The notes: generated from the sequence alone by a model not told the origin. Shown: positions 21,406 through 32,573, counted from the first letter of the stretch. The stretch is 64,000 nt of DNA from Isoetes taiwanensis (GCA_021234155.1 JAJEKV010000018.1:19257423-19321422), one strand, 5' to 3'. Numbers and translations are program-made.

Positions 21406-22997
21406 AGTTTTGTTGAGCCCTCTCAAAGGAGAAGGCATCCCAAAAAATGGCATATGCCGCTAATTGTGACGAGCACACGGTATTCTTTAGTAAAAGGCGA
21501 AAGAATAGTTCGCTCTGTGCTCATCACACGGCTTGCTGAATTGTTCTATTGATGCACGTTCTTTATATCAGCAATGTTTGTCCCTGTTTTCAGCATTTGG
21601 CGTGTGGGATATTTGGTAACCAAATGTTCATACGGCAAAGTGCAACTGGGCTCTGGGTATTCCTTATCTGACACTGATGGTGTTTTGGTGCAGACGTATT
21701 CTTGAAGCCTTCAGATCAGTCTATGCAGTGCAGGGCTATTTTTGCCCCCACGAAAAATTTCCCAGGCATTGGAGGAACTATGAGCCTTTGGAGATAGCCA
21801 TTTCCTGCATACAGGAGCGGCATCAAGAGATTCATTCAAAACCCCACTTAAAATAGACCATGAATAGATTGCAAATCCGAACAATAGTAGGGTTCTTGCA
21901 ACCTAGCATAGAAGCCATACCCGCTGCAACATGCTCTTTCCCAATGCCACGTGTCTTGCTTATCGGGCATGATAATATGAACCAAAAATGTTTATTACAT
22001 CTAGTAATTTTGGTGGGTGATAAAAAGTCGAGGTGGTACCGCCAAATGTGACGGTGCCACCCCACGAACAGTTTCTGCGTTTTTGCATGTTTTATTTATT
22101 TTTAGGCGCCGCTTTGGGCTAGTTATGGCATGGAGCCTGCTAAGGCCGAGCGCCGAGAAGCTCATCTCAGGTTGTCGTGGAGCTCAGGTTGCAATGGTTG
22201 AAAGCATAGACAAGGTTATACAAGCACCAGCGGGAGCCTCCATAGCCAGACAGATTTCAAGAAGCAGGGTTCTTGAAGCCTCCATAGCCAGACAGAGTTC
22301 AAGAAAATGCAGCTAAAAAGCAAGAAGCGCCAACTGAGGTTGCATGAAGCGCCATCACCGTGAACGCCAGCCTGTAGAAAACAGTCAAAAACCACTGCCG
22401 AAAGAGTGGAGGTTGCACGCCATAGCTGATCTGCATAAGAGAGCAAAAAGGAAGGAAAGGATGATGACCTGGTATATTCCTACATGGACGAAATTGTAGG
22501 GTCCACGTGGCTTAGGTTTTGTAACGTGCCCCTAATTGGTTGTTTTTCATTTGGGAAACCGGTTAAGCGCCGCCACTTTTCGCGGCCATGGCCGCCGTGG
22601 TGGCCAGTTGGTTTCCAACTGGAAACCACCTCTTGGTGACACGTTTTCAAATACGTAAATGCTTGGTTCATATTACTCACAGACTGTGTTAATGAAGTGA
22701 TGCCAGCCTATGCAAAAGGCTTATAGTGAATATTACTGCTGACCTTGATTATTAGCAGCATGCTAATGATATATAGAATGATAGCTATAACTTTTGGCAT
22801 CTATGGTCCGAATTCAGCAACATCATCAATATATGAAACAATTGAGAACCATATAAAGGTATTGGTGGCTATCCCAATGTCATTCAATTTCTCTTCACAA
22901 TTCTTACTACAAAACATGCTCTTGTCTGTTGCAGGAAGCGCCCAATGTCCCGTGGTTAATCTTACAATAGATTTCAAATCCTCTAGTGATTTCTTGA
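21406..22997. other. No recognisable gene; short duplications and palindromes
   Basis: 22236-22300 has a short direct duplication (GCCTCCATAGCCAGACAGA twice). 22032-22061 is an imperfect inverted repeat (GGTGGTACCGCC against GACGGTGCCACC). Nothing coding is supported. Confidence 0.4.
22582..22627. other. Cluster of perfect palindromes
   Basis: GCGGCCATGGCCGC (22582-22595) is a perfect 14-bp palindrome. CCAGTTGG-TTT-CCAACTGG (22604-22622) overlaps GGTTTCCA-AC-TGGAAACC (22610-22627), so the two hairpins are mutually exclusive. Confidence 0.85.
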
Positions 22998-23297
22998 GTG
23001 ATTATCTTTCTTATATTTCTTGTATTTATCTTGAGAATGATGCTTGTACAATCTCAAAAGGCGGCAGAGAATACAAATAAAAAGCTTGACCTTCAGCATC
23101 TGAAGTCCCGTCAAAGGCTATTGATATATGATGTATGCAATCCTACGAGCGTTTACTTTCCAGCAAGAGATTACATTGACTCATATTTACAGTTGTATCA
23201 TTTTCAATTGCAGGGTAAAAGTGGGCATCATCAGCTTGTGCAAGCTGCACCTCGTAATAAACATTCTCAGGATTCAAGTGGGACGAACTTAGCATGT
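22998..23297 (+). other. Candidate gene fragment with one good exon-like block
   Basis: The plus frame 22998-23312 has 104 codons with a hydrophobic start (IIFLIFLVFILRMML). At 23212-23214 a TTGCAG acceptor-like site and at 23297 a strong GTAAGTATG donor-like site bracket an open block reading GKSGHHQLVQAAPRNKHS. I recognise no family, and no neighbouring exon could be phased to it. Could equally be chance. Confidence 0.25.
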
Positions 23298-23489
23298 AAG
23301 TATGACAACTAATTTTATGCATGCGTTTTATTATTGTTGAATTGCGTATTTATTATTATGTTTTTTTAGAATATCAATTTTGTACGACATTCCTCATCCA
23401 AATATCTAGATCCAAATACGTGGGATAGGTCTCAAGGCATGTAAGGGACCCATGGGAGACTACTTGAGTACATATTGTGTGGCATCTTC

Positions 23490-25424
23490 TGATACCACCA
23501 CAAGCGGGTTGGATGGATTTCTCATATACATCCAGATGTTTTACCCAGTTGGATAGGCTGGGCTGGTTAAGGAACGTTACATTTGGTATTAGAGTACGAC
23601 TCGAGTTCGAGTCTCTATGGGAGCATGTATGACTCGATACCGTAAGACAGTATGGTCTTGACTTGGTCTTGGACACCATGGATGGTATGGTCTATGGACT
23701 TGTGATGCTCAAGGTCGATCATCGTTCTAGTGAGAGAGATTGTGGCGGACATGGGAGATTGCTCCTGATACCACCATAAGAGGATGGGATGGATTTCCTA
23801 TAAACAACCAAGTGATTTAGCTGGAGTGGTCAAGGGACGTTACAAGGCCCTCCTTTAAGATGGGGATGAAAGGAATGAAAAAAAGGTGTTGAAAATCACC
23901 CACTTAAAAAATTGATACCACCACAAGCGGGTTGGATGAATAACCATATACATCCAGATGTTCTGGCCAGTTGGTTAGGCCGGGTTGGTTAAGGAACGTT
24001 ACATTTGGTATTAGAGTACGACTCGAGTTCGAGTCTCTATGGGAGCACGTATGACTCGGATACCATAAGATAATATGGTCTTGACTTGGTCTTGGACACC
24101 ATGGATGGTATGGTCTATGGACTTGTGATGCTCCAGGTCGATCATCGTTCGAGCGAGAGAGATTGTGGCGGACATGGGAGATTCTTCGCGTAGATCTTGG
24201 TGTGGCATTTCCTGATACCACCATAAGAGGATGGGATGGATTTTCTATAAACATCCAAGTGATTTAGCTAGAGTGGTCAAGGGACGTTACAAGACGACTG
24301 CTTTAAGATGGGAATGAAAGGAATGTAAGGTAAAAAAAGGTGTTGAAAATCACCACCTTACAAAATTGATACCACCACAAGCGGGTTGGATGAATAACCA
24401 TATACATCCAGATGTTCTGCCCAGTTGGTTAGGCCGGGCTGGTTAAGGAACGTTACATTTGGTGTTAGAGTACGACTCGAGTTCAAGTCTCTATGCAAGC
24501 ATGTGTGACTCGGATACCATAAGAGTATGGTCTTGACTTGGTCTTGGACACCATGGATGGTATGGTCTATGGTCGTGTGATGCTCCAGGTCGATCATCGT
24601 TTTAGTGAGAGAGATTGTGGCGGACATGGGAGATTGTTCGCGTAGATCTTGGTGTGGTGTTTCCTGATACCACCATAAGAGGATGGGATGGATTTCCTAT
24701 AAACATCCAAGTGATTTAGCTGGATTGTTCGCGTAGATCTTGGTGTGGATTGTTCGCGTAGATCTTGGTGTGGCGTTTCTTGATACCACCATAAGAGGAT
24801 GGGATGGATTTCCTATAAACATCCAAGTGATTTAGCTGGAGTGGTCAAGGGACGTTACAAGACCACTCCTTTAAGATGGGAATGAAAGGAATGTAAGGTA
24901 AAAAAAGGTGTTGAAAATCACCCACTTAAAAAATTGCAAGTGATTTAGCTGGAGTGGTCAAGGAATGTTACAAGACCACTCCTTTAAGATGGGAATGAAA
25001 GGAATGTAAGGTAAAAAAAGGTGTTGAAAATCACCCACTTAAAAAATTGATACCACCTCAAGCGGGTTGGATGAATAACCATATACATCCAGATGTTCTG
25101 GCCAGTTGGTTAGGCCGGGGTGGTTAAGGAACATTACATTTGGAATTAGAGTACGACTCGAGTTCGAGTCTCCATGGGAGCATGTATGACTTGGATACCA
25201 TAAGACAGTATGGTCTTGACTTGGCCTTGGACACCATGGATGGTATGGTCTATGGTCTTGTGATGCTCCAGGTCGATGATTGTTCTAGTGATACTACCAT
25301 AAGAGGATTGTTCTAGTGATACTACCATAAGAGGATGGGATGGATTTCCTATAAACATCCAAGTGATTTAGCTGGAGTGGTCAAGGGATGTTACAAGACC
25401 ACATCTTTAAGATGGGAACGAAAG
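23490..25424 (+). mobile_element. Tandem array of TRIM-like miniature LTR units
   Basis: Segments A (91-92 bp, TGATACCACC...AACGTTACA) and B (79 bp, same ends, 13 bp shorter) alternate. A occurs at 23490-23581, 23913-24003, 24367-24457 and 25048-25138. Full B occurs at 23766-23844, 24213-24291, 24781-24859 and 25317-25395. Partial B lies at 24665-24725 and 24937-24971. Each A is followed after two bases by TGGTATTAGAG or TGGTGTTAGAG, close to the initiator-tRNA primer site TGGTATCAGAG. A spacer of 178-209 bp links A to B, and one of about 70 bp links B to the next A. Segments start TG and end CA as LTRs do. No coding sequence. Confidence 0.65.
23584..23594 (+). promoter_or_regulatory. Primer-binding-site-like sequence of TRIM-like unit
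   Basis: TGGTATTAGAG starts two bases after the TTACA end of segment A; repeated at 24006, 24460 (TGGTGTTAGAG) and 25141 (TGGAATTAGAG). The canonical plant site complementary to initiator tRNA-Met is TGGTATCAGAG. Confidence 0.55.
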
Positions 25425-28097
25425 GGACTTCCCCCTCCCATGGCAATCATCTCACCATGAGTACGGCCCTCCGTCTAACTCGGACCATCCGTAGAAAGAT
25501 GCCCGGGTGAAGGACACAGAGGTGTCATTCGGCCCACGCCTTCAATGGGACTCCTAAGTCGCGGAGGCGTGAATACATGTTAGCACACAGCATAAATCAT
25601 ACATAAATAACCACCACGAAGGGTGGCACATCCATCCAAGTACTAACGGCAAAGAAGATGCATCTAGTCCTAAGGAAAACACCCCAAACCCCAGGTTCTA
25701 CCCTGGCTCAGACTCCTGTGAGGATGGACTGACGGCTCGGTCTCAAGAGATCAGCAGACAGAGGTATAACCTGGCGTTGGCTGGCATACAACAGTGACTA
25801 AGGTTGTCCACTCCATCCGCCCCTCCTGTGCACACTTTGCAGATGAGCTGAATCAAGCTATGGCGCCATTGTAGCCTTCCGGAGACGCAATCCCAAGGAA
25901 TCACCCTTCGGGACTACTCCGGGTTACATCTCCCCAGTCCGATGAGGCAGGTCAGAGAAGTGTCGTCTTCTAGAGTCGCAGTGAATCCATGGGTGAGCTA
26001 GAGGACACGTGCCGCATCAGCGACCCCCGCATCCGTACCCGACTTACTCCCCTAACTTTATCTTCAAAGTACAGGATGATCACACCACTGTACCCAGGGA
26101 GTGTCAGACCCATACCCGGCCCTCTACGTGACTGACTATTATGCCTAGCTCACTAAAGGAGTCCCCGTAGCCTTTTATGCTCAGGCGAGACCCCACCCCA
26201 CACTTCATCACTACGGCCCCTTATCTGGTGCTTCAATGATGCCATAGATTCCACAGCTCGGTGGGATCTTGTACACAGGCTGCATCTAATGGGAATAATA
26301 CAGGGCTCTATCTAGGAGCATACTACAATACATGGGCTCAGTGGTCTCTACCCCCCGTAACCCCCCATCTCCGGAGTGCTAACTAAGCAAAGAACTACTA
26401 AACCATCAACCAAAGCACATTCAGAAACTAGAGATAAGAATACTCACCATATCAATCAAGGGTTAGCCTAACAGGTAAACCACAAAGAAAAACAGAGAGA
26501 GAACACATCACCGAGAGGCACTACGCTATAGATCAACAAAGAAGCCTAACAGAGGCGCTGACCTACTAGAATCACAACTAAGCTAACTATGTACTAACCG
26601 CAACCATAGCTAGCCCCACTATCCCTCTGGGTCGCCATCCTTCTGGCTGGAATGGGGTCGAACATCATCTTAGGGTTGGGCAGCATCTCCTCCTCCATCT
26701 CCACTTGCCCCAAATCGAATTGGGGCAAATTGGGGTGCAACCCCCAATTTGGGTGTCCCAAATTGGAAACTCTGCCTTGCCCAATCGATTCAGGTGGCAT
26801 GCTAATTATTATCTACTTTAATAATTAAACCCCTTTAATTATTAGGTTAAGCCCTAATTTCGAATTAGGGTTAAGGTTAGGTTTCCACTTTAATAATTAA
26901 TGGTTAACATAGCTAATAATTAATGTACCATTAATTATTCATAGTGATGTGTCATGTATTTATACCCAAAAGGCATATAAATACGTGGAACGCCACATTT
27001 TCCCCACCTTAGAAATGATGTTGTCCTCAGCATCAAGACTAGTGTAAGGTCGTCTCCCCACCTTAAAGAGGTAACGGGAAGTAAGATAAGGGTCTATGCA
27101 GCACGCCTTGCAACACGTTATAACAAAATGTGTGTTGCAAGTCTCGGCACCCTGAATTCCTGTATTAATTCTACAATCTATGTAATTACATAGTTACTAG
27201 CTTACAGAAAAATTACAAGTACTCTAAGTGTTCGTGATGCGACTCCCTCGCCGGTTCTTCGTTCTCATTGGCATCCTGGGTTCAGACCACGCTAGAATAT
27301 TTATTTAAAGTTGGTTATGATGGAACCGCCCATATTAATTTCCTAAATGGATGCAAGACTAATCTCCCGGCGTAGGAAGAGGATGCTTCTTCCATCGTGG
27401 CCGTGGAGACAGCGCCCTATAATGCCTATACCTTTCTAAACCTTGCACTCGATCATGGCCCCAAGGGTTTAAGCGTAAGGGTCGTTTAAGACGATCCTAT
27501 CATTGCCCATGATTACGTGCTACCTTATGTATGACCTCCTTGACCATGCATACCCAGTGCACCATGGTCCAGAGGATTTATGCTAGAGAACATTCTCGCT
27601 GATCTCATCATCGCCTTATGGACATGCTTATATTACAGTGCGGCATTTTGCTAGAGAACCATTTAAGATGGTCTCATCCTCGCTAATGTCAGCATTTGGC
27701 TAAGGCAAGCAAACCGAGGTCATGCCTACATTGACAGTACAACACGTCCCAGGGAACACCGAAGTGGTGTCATCATCGGTAGTGTCGTTTTTACGTATGC
27801 AACGTATAGTAACAGAAGCTGCATACATAGAATAAGGTAATATTTATGAAGTAACATTATGATAATATCAGATACATTACCTCCGACAGCACTATTATTT
27901 TTACTCTAGGCTTTACTATATCTAACGACGTTTAGGTCGTGATTATTAAACAATAATCCTAATTTAGACCTATTGTTAGATAGACCCGGTTTTAATTATC
28001 ATACACAAGAATTAGGTGTGCTTTTTATTCTCTTCCGTGGGTTTTGCATTACTCCTGGAAGTATATCGTTAAGATACACCTAAGTAGATCTGAATTT
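25425..28097 (-). mobile_element. Family X copy II, LTR (R/U5 and U3 parts)
   Basis: Minus strand. 27000-28097 matches the reverse complement of 1-1300; 25425-26250 matches 32610-33417 directly. The transcript-like order on the minus strand is U3 (28097 down to about 27000), TATA near 26960, then R/U5 to 25425, where it is cut against a TRIM-like unit. The U3 continues beyond 28097 at 31009 because the 2.9-kb element has inserted there. No ORF with a known motif; the minus frame 26594-26800 lies inside the R/U5 part and is not supported. Confidence 0.75.
26955..26982 (-). promoter_or_regulatory. TATA box region of family X LTR copy II
   Basis: On the minus strand TATTTATATGCC and GGTATAAATACATG lie side by side after the U3-like part. 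The same pair is preserved in the second LTR copy at about 33447-33474. Confidence 0.45.
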
Positions 28098-28867
28098 TGA
28101 TATGGAGCAAGCACGGGGGAGTGGTTCACGGCGAATGGGTTTTTGGAATTATGGCAAATACTATGTAAATGTTATTCCTAAGGCCACCTAATAATATAAA
28201 GGGGCATAGGATAACATAGCATTTGGATGTAAGGAACCATTGATATTTATGGAAGGGGTCGAGGCACTATCATTGGGATGGTTATTGGTTGAGAAAAAGA
28301 TCATAGATAATATCCTATATGATAAGTCATATAATCTAATTAAAGGCAAGGAGATATTTTGGGAAAAAAGGCAACTGCCTACTAAAAAAGGCAAAAGTCG
28401 CAGATAGATCTATAAATAGAATCGAAACTTCAGTTGGAAGTATCTCCGCAACCAGAACTCCGATCGAAGCGACCTTTACCTCGTTGAAACCGGCTCGGAG
28501 TCTAGTTTCCGAATTGGGATGGCAAATCTCGTAATTCATCCGTATGAGAGAGTAATGACCGAAAATGTGACAAGGGGTCACAGATCACTGCCATAGCGAC
28601 TTCACAGATCTGCAATTGTTTTTATGATGTGTGGCTACTTGGAGTTGCTAGATTAGTCTGGAAGGCCAATAAGCCAAACGCCAGAGCTTTGTATTTGCCA
28701 TAGTACTTGTGTTTTGCCATAACCCAGTGGATCCGGTTGGGTGGTTAATGGTGCTGCCATATCATTTGTGCATGAATAAAGTTTCTTTAGTCCGGTGTTC
28801 TATTATTTCATTATGGTTCTATGATTCTGTGTTGCCACAACTTCCCAAATATATATGAATCGTATCA
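28098..28867 (+). repeat. 5' LTR of the 2.9-kb element
   Basis: 770 bp, TG...CA. Contains a good TATA box CTATAAATAG at 28410-28419 and AATAAA at 28775-28780, which would set R between about 28440 and 28800. Confidence 0.93.
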
Positions 28868-28869
28868 AG

Positions 28870-28880
28870 TGGTATCAGAG
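28870..28880 (+). promoter_or_regulatory. Primer binding site (initiator tRNA-Met type)
   Basis: TGGTATCAGAG begins two bases after the 5' LTR end and matches the plant initiator tRNA-Met 3' end complement exactly over 11 bases, as used by most plant copia elements. Confidence 0.9.
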
Positions 28881-29161
28881 TGGAGGTTTGCGATTATTTT
28901 GGGAACCATGGGCAATGGGATCACCAGTGGAATTTGGACTCTCTAAACTGTGAGAGGAGATTATCATTTTGGGGTTCACAAGAACAGATTTGGATTATCC
29001 TAATGAAGTAAAAGCTTTTATGCATGAAGGAAAATCATATAATATTAGAGCAGTTAATGGAACTGAGTGGATTTGGTGACTATTGCTGCAAGCGAATCTG
29101 GAGCATCAGTAGCAGAGAAAACTCGGTGCTTTTGTGGAGAATGTTCGAAGTGTATGGACCG

Positions 29162-30218
29162 ACTTGTTGTGAACAAGTTCGGATTATTGGAGAAACTTCT
29201 ATGATCCTTTGGGGATTATGGAATAAGAAAGGTGACTACTGGGCTGTCATGGAAAAGCTTGTCAGAGACAAGTAGTTTATCGTGGAGACGAGTTGTCATG
29301 GAGACAAATAGCTTGTCATGGAGACAAGTAAACCACTTGCTGCAAAACATTGAGCTCTGCTTTATTATTATAGCCAAACTACTCGCCATAACCTCTTGTC
29401 ATATCTAGAAGTTCATGTTGGTCATATGAGCCTGTGTAAATTCCAACCTTAAAGTTTGGGTATGGAGAACTGCAAAAGCATCTTGCTTGCGATTGCGGAG
29501 TCAGATCATGGTGATCTGTTTACTTAGTGTTAAGCATTGGGGAGGACATTTTACGTAGAACCTGTCAAGGATATAGACGTAAAAAATTAGATGCGGGATC
29601 TCAAATTGTTTCCTATGGGACAGGCTTATGGGTAAAGTTCCTAAGTTGAATTTTTTTATTTGGAATAAAGAATAGATACTTTTGTTGTGTATACCCATGA
29701 TAGATTAGTGACTACGATTGCAACGTAGCCAGCTTGAACATGGTATACTAGATAGGGAATGCCGCTTGAACATGGTATACTAGATAGGGAATGCCTCTTG
29801 GTAGACTAGTGATTGTGTCTGCAGCACAATCGGCTTGAACAAGAGAGCATAAGATGTATACTTTGGAAGATTAGTAGTTGTGGTTGCAACACAATTGGCT
29901 TGACAAAGTTGCATCTGTATCTTGGAGATACACTGTATCGTGGTGGCGATACAATCAAGTAGTACCGCGAAGGTACGAAAGATAATAACGTACCGCGGAG
30001 GTACAAGGATATATCGTACTGTGGAAGTACGCGGATATCCATAACTATTTCTAAAGTTTTGCAGGGATTATAAAACTTTCAGACTGGTGATGACCATGGA
30101 AGATCCATCTTGAGAAGGGATGGATTGAAATGGACCGTATCTTGGATGATCGCGGGGTGATCCTTCTTGAGAAGGGATGGACTGAAATTGAGCGTATCTT
30201 GGACGATCGCGGACGATC
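29162..30218 (+). other. Array of at least 13 short hairpins inside the 2.9-kb element
   Basis: Perfect stems with small loops: 29162-29178 (ACTTGTT/AACAAGT), 29258-29272 (CTTGTC/GACAAG), 29280-29291, 29293-29307 (TTGTC-ATGGA-GACAA), 29312-29328 (CTTGTC-ATGGA-GACAAG), 29712-29728 (CTACG/CGTAG), 29811-29831 (GATTGTG/CACAATC), 29878-29894 (TTGTG/CACAA), 29916-29932 (TGTATC-TTGGA-GATACA), 29934-29953 (TGTATCG/CGATACA), 29962-29976 (GTACC-GCGAA-GGTAC), 29990-30004 (GTACC-GCGGA-GGTAC), 30015-30031 (CGTACT-GTGGA-AGTACG), 30205-30218 (GATCG-CGGA-CGATC). Stems differ while many loops share an NYGGA-like core. Function unknown. Confidence 0.85.
29732..29795. repeat. 32-bp tandem duplication
   Basis: GCTTGAACATGGTATACTAG followed by ATAGGGAATGCC occurs at 29732-29763 and again at 29764-29795, between two hairpins of the array. 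Confidence 0.85.
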
Positions 30219-30238
30219 TATCTTGAGAAGGGATGGAT
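30102..30238 (+). repeat. 56-57-bp tandem repeats carrying the polypurine tract
   Basis: Units start at 30102, 30159 and 30215 (partial). Each contains TTGAGAAGGGATGGA; the last one directly abuts the 3' LTR and is the likely plus-strand primer. Confidence 0.85.
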
Positions 30239-31008
30239 TGATATGGAGCAAGCACGGGGGAGTGGTCCACGGCGAATGGGTTATTGGAATTATGGCAAAT
30301 ACTATGTAAATGTTATTCCTAAGGCCACCTAATAATATAAAGGGGCATAGGATAACATAGCATTTGGATGTAAGGAACCATTGATATTTATGGAAGGGGT
30401 CGAGGCACTATCATTGGGATGGTTATTGGTTGAGAAAAAGATCATAGATAATATCCTATATGATAAGTCATATAATCTAATTAAAGGCAAGGAGATATTT
30501 TGAGAAAAAAGGTAACTGCCTACTAAAAAAGGCAAAAGTCGCAGATAGATCTATAAATAGAATCGAAAATTCAGTTGGAAGTATCTCTGCAACGAGAACT
30601 CCCGATTGAAGCGACCTTTATCTCGTTGGAACCGGCTCGGAGTCTAGTTTCCGAATTGGATGGCACATCTCGTAGTTCATCTGTATGAGAGAGTAATGGC
30701 CGAAAAGGTGACAAGGGGTCACAGATCACTGCCATAGCGACTTCACAGATCTGCAATTGTTTTTATGATGTGTGGCTACTTGGAGTAGCTAGATTAGTCT
30801 GGAAGGCCAATAAGCCAAATGCCAGAGCTTTGTATTTGCCATAGTACTTGTGTTTTGCCATAACCCAGTGGATCCGGTTGGGTGGTTAATGGTGCTGCCA
30901 TATCATTTGTGCATGAATAAAGTTTCTTTAGTCCGGTGTTCTATTATTTCATTATGGTTCTATGATTCTGTGTTGCCACAACTTCCCAAATATACATGAA
31001 TCGTATCA
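30239..31008 (+). repeat. 3' LTR of the 2.9-kb element
   Basis: 770 bp, matches the 5' LTR end to end with scattered substitutions and compensating 1-bp indels. TATA CTATAAATAG at 30551-30560 and AATAAA at 30916-30921 are conserved. Confidence 0.93.
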
Positions 31009-32153
31009 AATTCCATTTTCTAATTATTTATATAAAGGGCTTGAGGTCATATAGCTGTCCTTGGAAGGAATTGCATCCTTAAAAGGATCGATTAAGATGC
31101 TACCGAACATTATGGTTGTTCATTTAACTTATTTCCATATGAAAGCTTATAATACATGCACTATATAGCTAAATATATTGACTAGGTATGATGGATGCAG
31201 CTATCATGTTGACATTTATCTGTATAATGCTATATGTTTACCAAACTACTTAGGACAATCCTACCAGGGATGGTTCTATCATGAAAACATTCCTTCTGGA
31301 CGCACAAGAGTAGGGAACTACATATGCTTCCTATTTTTGGTGTATCCTAAATATATAATGCATTTTGTTATTCTGGAGATTCGCGCTCTCGTTGTTTATT
31401 AAATTTTGGAATGAGTCCTACCAAGTGAGTTGATGTTATCATAACAAGTTGGCCGGACTTGTTAGATTACTTCCCTTCATTTGGTTGGATTATTCCCAGG
31501 AGATACTAGCTTTACACATAGTTAACAATGATCCTGGTCATGATTCCGTCTTAGCAAGGTGATCAAGCTCACCAAGTGGATCCAATACGTTGGATATGTG
31601 CTAACAATCATGTATAAGTTTAGTTAATCCTGCGGATTTCCTTTCCGCGCATTGAGGACTTCCTCAATTCTTGAGGTGATAACTCGTACAAGGCATGTAC
31701 CAAAAATGCTTGACGATCCTATAGTTCGTGACATACGCCTGCAGTTCCGCCATTTGGTGTTTGAGAAGGGTAATTTCACGTTCGCAAGTCGAGAGTGAAG
31801 ATTTCACTGTGGCGGTCCGTGGAGCATTTCGTATTACATGTATAGCAAAAGGTAGATTACCTATAGTTGAGAAATGTGTATGAAAGAAATCAAGAATGAT
31901 TGAACATACACATGTAACATCGATAGGTAGAGATCCTAACGGTAGCATACGGAAACAAATCTATGTTATATAATTCAAAGAAAGTACAATTTACGGCCAC
32001 AACATAGAATTGTGCAACCTAGCTATGGGTGACGAATGAGAGATACATGATGCTAGCTTGGATAAGGAGAGTCGAATAATGGTTTATGCGGAGTTATAGC
32101 AGGTACTCTAATGACTCTAGATTTCCACGTATATTTTATACGGCAGACCGTAT

Positions 32154-32221
32154 AGGTGCGCTGAGTGTAAAATACGCTCCTAACTTTCGATTCTAAGCAC
32201 CTAATTGCAGTCAGCGCACCT
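32154..32221. other. 11-bp perfect inverted repeat
   Basis: AGGTGCGCTGA (32154-32164) and TCAGCGCACCT (32211-32221) are separated by 46 bases, inside the family X internal or U3 region. Could form a stem in the element RNA. Confidence 0.8.
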
Positions 32222-32557
32222 TTTGAATTTTAGCCTTGGGGTCGCCATCTTTGCCTCGGGAAACATGCCCCCTAGGGTAATTAGGGTGTGCCGAAGACAC
32301 CGGAACTATTTCTGCCTCCATCCGAGTTACCCACTAAAAGTTACGGCCCATCTAAACTTGGGTCTTCTAATTATACCATTTCCACACCAAATTCACCCTA
32401 AACTTCCTAAATCTCCAACAATTTATTACACAAACCTAGGATAAAGACTAAATCATTGAGAAGTAAGGCAGTTTAGCGAAACTTAAACTCCCACGTAACT
32501 ACCGAACTATCGGTTTAGAATTTGGTCAGTGCTATGATTCCGGTCAACCAAAATCAT

Positions 32558-32570
32558 GGCTCTGATACCA
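32558..32570 (-). promoter_or_regulatory. Primer binding site of family X copy II
   Basis: On the minus strand TGGTATCAGAGCC matches the plant initiator tRNA-Met site over 13 bases. It follows the LTR end GGAGCTGCCA (32574) after three bases, and fixes the element's orientation as minus. Confidence 0.85.
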
Positions 32571-32573
32571 CTA

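Larger units (their letters stand above)
28098..31008 (+). mobile_element. Complete non-autonomous LTR retrotransposon (2911 bp)
   Basis: Two 770-bp LTRs (28098-28867, 30239-31008) start TGATATGG and end TCGTATCA. A primer site (28870) follows the first LTR after two bases, and a purine-rich GAGAAGGGATGGAT precedes the second. Flanks are AATTT (28093-28097) and AATTC (31009-31013), a 5-bp target duplication with one change. The flanking host sequence rejoins exactly to match the reverse complement of bases 1-40, which proves insertion into a family X LTR. The internal 1371 bp has no gag or pol motif; its longest frame (29024-29275) is unrecognised. Mobilisation would have needed enzymes from another, probably copia-type, element. 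The LTRs differ at only a few percent of sites, so insertion is relatively recent. Confidence 0.93.
31009..32573 (-). mobile_element. Family X copy II: start of 3' LTR and short internal region
   Basis: 31009-31025 continues the U3 sequence interrupted at 28097. Further up, the minus strand leads to the primer site at 32558-32570, so the internal region of copy II is at most about 1.5 kb. The U3 start within this stretch could not be placed. No gag or pol motif was found, so copy II is either internally deleted or non-autonomous. Confidence 0.5.

Noticed and set aside
23584-23625. tRNA gene or tRNA-derived SINE in the TRIM-like units (GTTCGAGTC resembles a B box)
   Set aside because: No A box or cloverleaf can be drawn, and the position right after a TG...CA segment fits a primer site extended along the initiator tRNA.
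23490-25424. CRISPR-like array of direct repeats and spacers
   Set aside because: Spacers are themselves repeated, repeats are 79-92 bp with LTR-like ends, and the context is a plant genome.
29024-29275. gag gene of the 2.9-kb LTR element
   Set aside because: The 83-codon frame lacks any gag or zinc-knuckle motif and contains one of the hairpins.
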